From positions 992,001 to 1,056,000 of the forward strand of contig JADKAZ010000001.1 of assembly GCA_016719015.1 (NCBI GenBank): a DNA stretch of 64,000 nt. Direction: 5' to 3'. Source of the DNA: Chitinophagaceae bacterium (lineage in GTDB: Bacteria; Bacteroidota; Bacteroidia; Chitinophagales; Chitinophagaceae). Positions 59,366-64,000 of this stretch are shown here, in pieces (within the stretch, counting starts at the first letter, position 1; each line of letters opens with the position of its first letter). The notes beneath the pieces are model-generated. The model saw only the letters and a list, made by a program, of their open reading frames with translations. It did not search any database and was not told the DNA's origin. The translations under genes and the position numbers were made by a program.

Positions 59366-60589
59366 ATGAAAAAATTAATACCGCTGCTTTGTTTACCTTT
59401 TTTTATTGCCTGCCAGAAAGAATCTTCTACAACGACTCCTCCGGTTACGATTGACAGTGCCACCGTAACTATCAGCAATGGGTATGGAACGGGAAAATAT
59501 AAAGTTGGTGATACCGTTCATATTTTCAGTGTTGCATATAGTACTGATCAATTATTCAACACATGGAGCAGCAGTGATGCTTCGTTACTGAATGGTAAAG
59601 ATGAGTGGCATACATGGTTTATCATGCCCGCCCGAAATGTAAGCTTTAGTGGAAGTATTAAAAATATCACTCCTTTTACGTTGACCCTTGAACAGATCAG
59701 GGGAAGAGACAGGAATAAATCTGTTTACTATTATTTCCCTGCAAGTCATAAAGGTTTTGTTTTATTACTGCATGGTTCAGGGGGAACAGCACAACACTTT
59801 GTAAACAGTTATGAATACCAGCAATTGATCAAAGATCTTGTGAATGATAATTTCGGTGTGATTGTAACCGAAGCAGAAGAAGCCACCACCGGAATAGATT
59901 CCAATGGTGATGGAAAGCTTAGATGGGCTACCACGCCGTATGATTCAGTAACAAATGTTGACTATGCCAATATAAAAATCATCACCGATACTTTTTATAA
60001 CCGGGGTGTCACCAACCGGGCCAAATTCCGCTATTCAGTGGGCATGAGTAATGGAGGAAATTTCTCTTCTTATTTATCTGCTCTATTCAGTTACAAAGCC
60101 GGAATAAGTTATTGTGCGCCTTCCGGGGCACCTATTGCTGCTATATCAACCACTCCCCTGCAGTTCTGTATGGCGAGGTTTGATAACAATGAAAATGTAG
60201 GGCCAACTGGTAATACAAATGCATTGACGAATTCGCAAACATTAACCAGTCGTGGTATTTGCAGTAAATATTATATACTGGAGCACAGTCCGCTGTACCC
60301 GGAACGTTTTGCCCGTAAAGGAGATATCTCTCTCAGTAAATCGGCATTATTATTTAATGAATTAAAAACAAAAGGGTTTCTCAATAACAAAAATTATTTC
60401 ATTGGCTTTTCAGATGCGCTGACTACAGCCTACCAGGCTAATCCAACTTCATTTCCTGAGCTCAACAGTCTTACTGTTTTTCAAAAATTAACGGTGATAG
60501 AGCAAATAGACCTTGCAGTGGCCGACCACCAGATGTATAGTGATTATAACCGGGCTACGCTGAAGTTCCTGAATACACAATGCCTTTAA
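59366..60589 (+). CDS. Lipoprotein with an alpha/beta-hydrolase-like domain
   Basis: 407 residues. A lipobox FFIAC at about residues 12-16 is followed by QKESST. An N-terminal beta-rich region (about 25-125) precedes a hydrolase-like domain with oxyanion loop LLLHGSGGTAQHF, nucleophile GMSNGGNF and a late histidine in VADHQMYS. The order Ser-His is typical of polyester depolymerase or feruloyl-esterase-like lipoproteins. An esterase acting on an extracellular substrate is likely; the acid residue and substrate are not identified. Confidence 0.7.
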   Translation: MKKLIPLLCLPFFIACQKESSTTTPPVTIDSATVTISNGYGTGKYKVGDTVHIFSVAYSTDQLFNTWSSSDASLLNGKDEWHTWFIMPARNVSFSGSIKNITPFTLTLEQIRGRDRNKSVYYYFPASHKGFVLLLHGSGGTAQHFVNSYEYQQLIKDLVNDNFGVIVTEAEEATTGIDSNGDGKLRWATTPYDSVTNVDYANIKIITDTFYNRGVTNRAKFRYSVGMSNGGNFSSYLSALFSYKAGISYCAPSGAPIAAISTTPLQFCMARFDNNENVGPTGNTNALTNSQTLTSRGICSKYYILEHSPLYPERFARKGDISLSKSALLFNELKTKGFLNNKNYFIGFSDALTTAYQANPTSFPELNSLTVFQKLTVIEQIDLAVADHQMYSDYNRATLKFLNTQCL

Positions 60590-60670
60590 TTCTTACATAG
60601 CTGGAATTACTGTGCCAACTTGTTTGCTGAAGGACCATTTGAATCAACTAGCATATAATTTAACCAGTTG

Positions 60671-61660
60671 TTATCCCTGTTGCTGTATCAAATCCAGTAC
60701 AGGGATAAAATCCGCTACTCCCATTTTTTCAATTAATAAAAGATCATCTGGCTCAAGAATAAATAGTCCTGTTGTATTTAAATGAACTTGTTCCGCCGTT
60801 CTTATTCCCGGGATCAGGGTGGATACTCCGGGATAGCTTAGTACATAACTAAGTGCCAGTTGTGTTTTACTGCAATTATATTTTTCACATAAACCCCATA
60901 CAGGCACCAATGCGGTGTTTGCCGATTCAATCACTTCCTTTGTAAGGCGACTCTTACGATGGTCATTCGCAGCAAAAGAAACTCCGTTATCAAACTTGCC
61001 GGTTAATAAACCAAATTGTAATGCCATTCTTGCAATGATGCCATATCCCTTTTCATGGGCTTTATTAATCAACGGCAGTGCTTTTTGATTAAGTAAGTTC
61101 AATACCAATTGAAATCCGTTTCCTAAATTATTATTGATAAGATGATCGGCTTCGGGTAATGGCGCAAAAGTATTTAGCGATAAGCCCCAGTAGCGAATCT
61201 TTCCCTCTTGATGTAATTGCTGCATGGCTTCAATGCACTCACCTTGTTGCAAATGTGTCAGCCTTGCCGTGTGGAGTTGATAATAGTCAATCGTTTCTCT
61301 TTTCAAACGTTTCAAACTGGCTTCACAGGCTTTCAAAATATATTCTTTGGAATAATCCGTTGTAAACTGTTCATTGCGGGACACATTTCCCACTTTAGTG
61401 GCGATGATAATGTCCTTACGGCTTCCGATTGTGTTACCCAATAATTCCTCCGAGTGGCCGAGTCCGTAAACATCTGCTGTATCAAAAAAATTAATTCCTG
61501 CATCCAATGCGGCCTGAATTGCTTTTACCGACACTGTATCATCTGTATCACCCCAACCGATAGAGGTATTTCCAATCATGGTGCCACCACCGATGGCCCA
61601 GGCCCCAAAGCCAATTTCGCTAACCTTTAAATCTGTATTTCCGAATTGTCTGTATTGCAT
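60671..61660 (-). CDS. Aldo/keto reductase
   Basis: 329 residues. FGAWAIGGG, FFDTADVYGLGHSEELLG (catalytic Asp and Tyr), IATKVG and YYQLHTARL are blocks of the family; the NADPH site is near LIPGIRTAEQVHLN. It reduces aldehydes and ketones with NAD(P)H; the exact substrate is unknown. I start at the ATG at 61660 (MQYRQFGNTDLKVSEIG); the frame extends upstream to 61750 but overlaps the B12-binding gene on the other strand. Confidence 0.92.
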   Translation of the reverse strand: MQYRQFGNTDLKVSEIGFGAWAIGGGTMIGNTSIGWGDTDDTVSVKAIQAALDAGINFFDTADVYGLGHSEELLGNTIGSRKDIIIATKVGNVSRNEQFTTDYSKEYILKACEASLKRLKRETIDYYQLHTARLTHLQQGECIEAMQQLHQEGKIRYWGLSLNTFAPLPEADHLINNNLGNGFQLVLNLLNQKALPLINKAHEKGYGIIARMALQFGLLTGKFDNGVSFAANDHRKSRLTKEVIESANTALVPVWGLCEKYNCSKTQLALSYVLSYPGVSTLIPGIRTAEQVHLNTTGLFILEPDDLLLIEKMGVADFIPVLDLIQQQG

Positions 61661-61718
61661 ACTGTAATTTACATTCCTATTACCGAAACAATGTATTTTC
61701 GCACTATAACTGGTTTCA

Positions 61719-62126
61719 ATGAACAGACCTGTCAGAGTATTGGTTGCCAAAGTTGGGTTAGACGGTCATGACCGTGGCGCCAAGGTAATAGCTACTGCTT
61801 TGCGGGATGCCGGTATGGAAGTCATTTATACCGGTCTCCGCCAAACTCCCGAAATGGTGGTGAATGCTGCTCTGCAGGAAGATGTGGATGCCATTGGTAT
61901 CAGTATTCTTTCCGGTGCCCACAATACAGTTTTTCCAAAAGTGATTGCTATCATGAAAGAAAAAGGAATGAACGATGTACTGCTGACGGGTGGTGGCATC
62001 ATTCCGGAAGATGATATGAAAACGCTGCATTCAATGGGAGTAGGAAAATTATTTGCCCCTGGTACGCCAACTTCTGAAATCAGTGATTATATTACAACCT
62101 GGGTAAAAGAACACCGTAGTTTCTAA
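61719..62126 (+). CDS. Cobalamin-binding domain protein (methylmalonyl-CoA mutase C-terminal subunit type)
   Basis: 135 residues. The B12-binding motif DGHDRGAK is at residues 15-22, with SILSGAHNTVFPK and LLTGGGIIPEDD as in the C-terminal domain of acyl-CoA mutases. A stand-alone subunit of this kind pairs with a separate catalytic subunit, for example in isobutyryl- or ethylmalonyl-CoA mutases, but no large subunit is in the window. Cytosolic. Divergent from the aldo/keto reductase gene with 58 bases between them. Confidence 0.9.
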   Translation: MNRPVRVLVAKVGLDGHDRGAKVIATALRDAGMEVIYTGLRQTPEMVVNAALQEDVDAIGISILSGAHNTVFPKVIAIMKEKGMNDVLLTGGGIIPEDDMKTLHSMGVGKLFAPGTPTSEISDYITTWVKEHRSF

Positions 62127-62316
62127 CTTCCCTGACGATTTATAAGAATTTCGTTGCAGCAATACAGAATTTGTCTGCTGATGAAATGATCCAATGAATG
62201 TAGGCCTCCCGACTACAGATTTTTTTGATTCTTTTTGTCTGGAGAAAAAAAGGAAATTTTTTTTGGCCAATTGGCCCTCCTTGCGGCTTAACTATAGTAG
62301 TCTCCCTTTTTCTGAA

Positions 62317-62324
62317 TAAATTTG
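62317..62324 (+). promoter_or_regulatory. -7 promoter element of the small secreted protein gene
   Basis: TAAATTTG is a perfect TAnnTTTG match, 25 bases before the ATG at 62342. It also supports that start over longer upstream frames. Confidence 0.5.
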
Positions 62325-62341
62325 CCGAAATATATGTACTG

Positions 62342-62857
62342 ATGCAATTGAAAATCATAACCCTCTGCTTAATCTTATCCGGCAGCCTGTCTGCACAAAC
62401 CCTGAAAACCTTTTCCGTAACTATGCAACCAGACAGCCTTTGCTACCTGAGTGTAAAGAATCAGAAAGCCTACGTTGCAGGCCAGGCATCGGGTAATAAA
62501 GCAGAATTGGATTTGGGTCTTTTCGAAACCAAATCAAACAAAACAAGTATAACAGAATGGTTTAATCTCAAATCGGATAATGAAAAAGTGCCTGCCAGTC
62601 TTACCGGCACTGCCACTAAAATTGCTGCCATTAGTTTTGACAATGATCAGTTTACCAAATGCAAAACAGTGGCTGATTTAAAACGGATGACCGGCTATCT
62701 TAGTACCAATTCATTGGCCCACTTTGCTGTAATAAGAAACAGCAACGACTATTACCAGCGATGCTTTATTATTGAAAACGCTGCCGGTAAAAGAGGGTTA
62801 CTATTTGTAACCGAAACAGGCAACGGCCATTTGAAAGTGGAAGTAAAAACAGAATAA
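62342..62857 (+). CDS. Hypothetical small secreted protein
   Basis: 171 residues. Signal peptide MQLKIITLCLILSGSLSAQ. The mature part of about 150 residues is mixed, with two cysteines (in SLCYLS and TKCKTV) and one in QRCFIIE; no known motif. The start is fixed by the promoter; frames from 62225 are an artefact of the upstream region, which holds a GGCCAATTGGCC palindrome (62263-62274). The family is not recognised. Confidence 0.6.
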   Translation: MQLKIITLCLILSGSLSAQTLKTFSVTMQPDSLCYLSVKNQKAYVAGQASGNKAELDLGLFETKSNKTSITEWFNLKSDNEKVPASLTGTATKIAAISFDNDQFTKCKTVADLKRMTGYLSTNSLAHFAVIRNSNDYYQRCFIIENAAGKRGLLFVTETGNGHLKVEVKTE

Positions 62858-62901
62858 AGATTGGAGTAGTTGAACTGTCTTAATTTTGAAAAAAATACAG
62901 C

Positions 62902-63678
62902 ATGTACAAGACCCTGCTTACCATTTTAGAAAATGGCATCTTAACAATTGTAATCAACCGTCCTGACAAACTAAACGCTTTAAATAAAGAAGTATTTTTT
63001 GAGCTGAATAAAATACTGGAGGAGATTGAAAATAATCCCGCCATTAAATCAGCCATCATTACCGGCGCAGGATCTAAAGCTTTTGTGGCTGGTGCAGACA
63101 TATCAGAGTTCGGCGGATTAAATAAAGAAGATGCCATGGCATTGGCAAAAAGAGGGCAGGACACCTTTGCAAGAATTGAAAATTCATCAAAACCAATTGT
63201 GGCTGCCGTCAATGGTTTTGCATTAGGTGGCGGATGTGAGTTAGCCATGAGTTGTAATTTCCGGGTAGCAGCAGAGAATGCAAAGTTTGGGCAGCCGGAA
63301 GTAAACCTGGGTTTAATTCCCGGCTATGGAGGCACACAACGTTTGGTACAACTGATAGGAAAAGGCAAGGCTATGGAACTGCTGCTATCAGCACATATGA
63401 TAGATGCCAATGAAGCCAAACAACTCGGTTTGGTAAATTATGTAACTACTGCTGAAACATTACTGGAGCATACTAAAAAGATTCTTGACATCATTAATTC
63501 TAAAGCACCGCTTGCTGTAGCAGGCTGCATTAAAGCTGCCAATGCCGTTTTTGACGAAAGTAAAGATGGCTACGCAGTAGAAATAGAAGAATTCGGAAAT
63601 TCGTTTGCCACAGAAGATATGAAAGAAGGCACTTCAGCTTTTCTCGAAAAAAGAAAAGCCGTTTTTTCTGGGAAATAA
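62902..63678 (+). CDS. Enoyl-CoA hydratase/isomerase family protein
   Basis: 258 residues, crotonase fold. Oxyanion-hole blocks are SKAFVAGADISEF and NGFALGGGCELAMSC; catalytic glutamates are in FGQPEVNLGLIPGYGGTQRL. It hydrates trans-2-enoyl-CoA in beta-oxidation, or crotonyl-CoA in butanoate metabolism. Length and motifs match short-chain enoyl-CoA hydratase. It lies 44 bases after the small secreted protein gene. Confidence 0.93.
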   Translation: MYKTLLTILENGILTIVINRPDKLNALNKEVFFELNKILEEIENNPAIKSAIITGAGSKAFVAGADISEFGGLNKEDAMALAKRGQDTFARIENSSKPIVAAVNGFALGGGCELAMSCNFRVAAENAKFGQPEVNLGLIPGYGGTQRLVQLIGKGKAMELLLSAHMIDANEAKQLGLVNYVTTAETLLEHTKKILDIINSKAPLAVAGCIKAANAVFDESKDGYAVEIEEFGNSFATEDMKEGTSAFLEKRKAVFSGK

Positions 63679-63681
63679 TAC

Positions 63682-64000
63682 TCAGTCAAATAATTCATCT
63701 GCAAACACCCGGATTACTTTTACAAACCGGCTCCGGTAATATTTTTCAAAAGGGGTTATTACCACTCCTTTGCTTTTACCCGAGGTGGAATGAATGAAAA
63801 ACAGTGTATCATTTTTTACACTTTCGACAATACCCATGTGGCCAACAACCCGGATGGTACTATCGGTACCGGTAAATAATATCAGGTCACCGGGCCTTGC
63901 TTGTTCTTCTGTAATTGCTGCGCCATAATCAGTAAAATCTACTGATGAACGGGGCACCGCTATATTAAAATGATTAAATACATAGGTAATAAATCCAGAG
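63682..64000 (-). CDS. NlpC/P60 family protein, 3' part
   Basis: The C-terminal part of a C40-family peptidase. The frame stays open to the window edge, where SGFITYVFNHF continues toward the catalytic cysteine just outside. ARPGDLILF and the catalytic histidine in VGHMGIVES are visible. These enzymes cleave peptidoglycan peptides (D-Glu to diamino acid). The N-terminus lies beyond 64000, so domain order is unknown. Ends three bases after the enoyl-CoA hydratase stop on the other strand. Confidence 0.85.
   Translation of the reverse strand, partial: SGFITYVFNHFNIAVPRSSVDFTDYGAAITEEQARPGDLILFTGTDSTIRVVGHMGIVESVKNDTLFFIHSTSGKSKGVVITPFEKYYRSRFVKVIRVFADELFD

Noticed and set aside
62263..62274. 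GGCCAATTGGCC palindrome upstream of the small secreted protein
   Set aside because: A single 12-base palindrome with no second copy or partner; could be chance or a restriction-type site, so not reported as a regulator site.
1..64000. CRISPR arrays, insertion sequences, prophage, riboswitches, rRNA
   Set aside because: I looked for regularly spaced repeats, transposase or integrase motifs, and known riboswitch-like conserved cores ahead of transport or biosynthesis genes and saw none.

Overview
The window reads as chromosomal DNA of a Bacteroidota, most likely a member of Chitinophagaceae or a close relative. The evidence is type IX secretion and gliding genes (porU, porV, gldJ, a PorP/SprF protein), bacillithiol synthesis (bshA), the Bacteroidota -7 promoter element TAnnTTTG in front of many genes, and near absence of Shine-Dalgarno sequences. 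No rRNA, CRISPR array, transposase or integrase is visible. One tRNA gene (tRNA-Ser, anticodon GGA) is present.

Layout. 1-5.9 kb: end of upp, a PorP/SprF protein, a DASS anion transporter, a 3-methyladenine DNA glycosylase, an EI24/CysZ-like membrane protein and an RsmI-like methyltransferase. 6.0-14.4 kb: a complete arginine operon (GNAT acetyltransferase, argG, argC, argD, argF', argB, an argE-type M20 hydrolase, argH). A 40-codon ORF ending in an Arg-rich run and a hairpin precede it, with the look of a leader-peptide attenuator. 14.4-20.4 kb: M28 peptidase, bshA, EnvC-like factor, DUF4292 lipoprotein, dut, ispF. 20.5-31.1 kb: porV, a TonB-dependent receptor, porU, gldJ, murF.

31.1-55 kb is the most distinctive part: a dense sulfur-oxidation and sulfide-detoxification region. 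It holds two sulfide:quinone reductase-type flavoproteins, two CstB-like persulfide dioxygenase-rhodanese fusions, three small rhodaneses, a SoxB-like metallophosphoesterase, a TsdA-like dihaem cytochrome, two YeeE/YedE-type and one TauE-type transporter, DsrE2-like and TusE/DsrC-like sulfur carriers, an OprD-like porin, a FadL-like outer-membrane protein, an OsmC protein, two thioredoxins, a 1-Cys peroxiredoxin and a methionine gamma-lyase-like enzyme with its Lrp regulator. A Crp/Fnr-family regulator opens the region. TGTGA-N6-TCACA boxes lie upstream of most transcription units, almost all with the same 29.5-base spacing from box centre to the first base of the -7 element. I read this as one class-II-activated sulfur regulon.

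55-64 kb is housekeeping and envelope: TatD hydrolase, a lipoprotein, polysaccharide deacetylase, gltX, an alpha/beta-hydrolase-like lipoprotein, aldo/keto reductase, a B12-binding mutase subunit, a small secreted protein, enoyl-CoA hydratase and the 3' part of an NlpC/P60 protein.

Functionally, sulfide would be oxidised by the SQRs to persulfide. Persulfide would be handled by CstB-like proteins, rhodaneses and TusE/DsrE carriers. Sulfite or thiosulfate would be moved by TauE and YeeE proteins and processed in the periplasm by the TsdA-like and SoxB-like enzymes. This flow is inferred from gene families and order, not shown directly. All identifications are from reading motifs; no database search was run.
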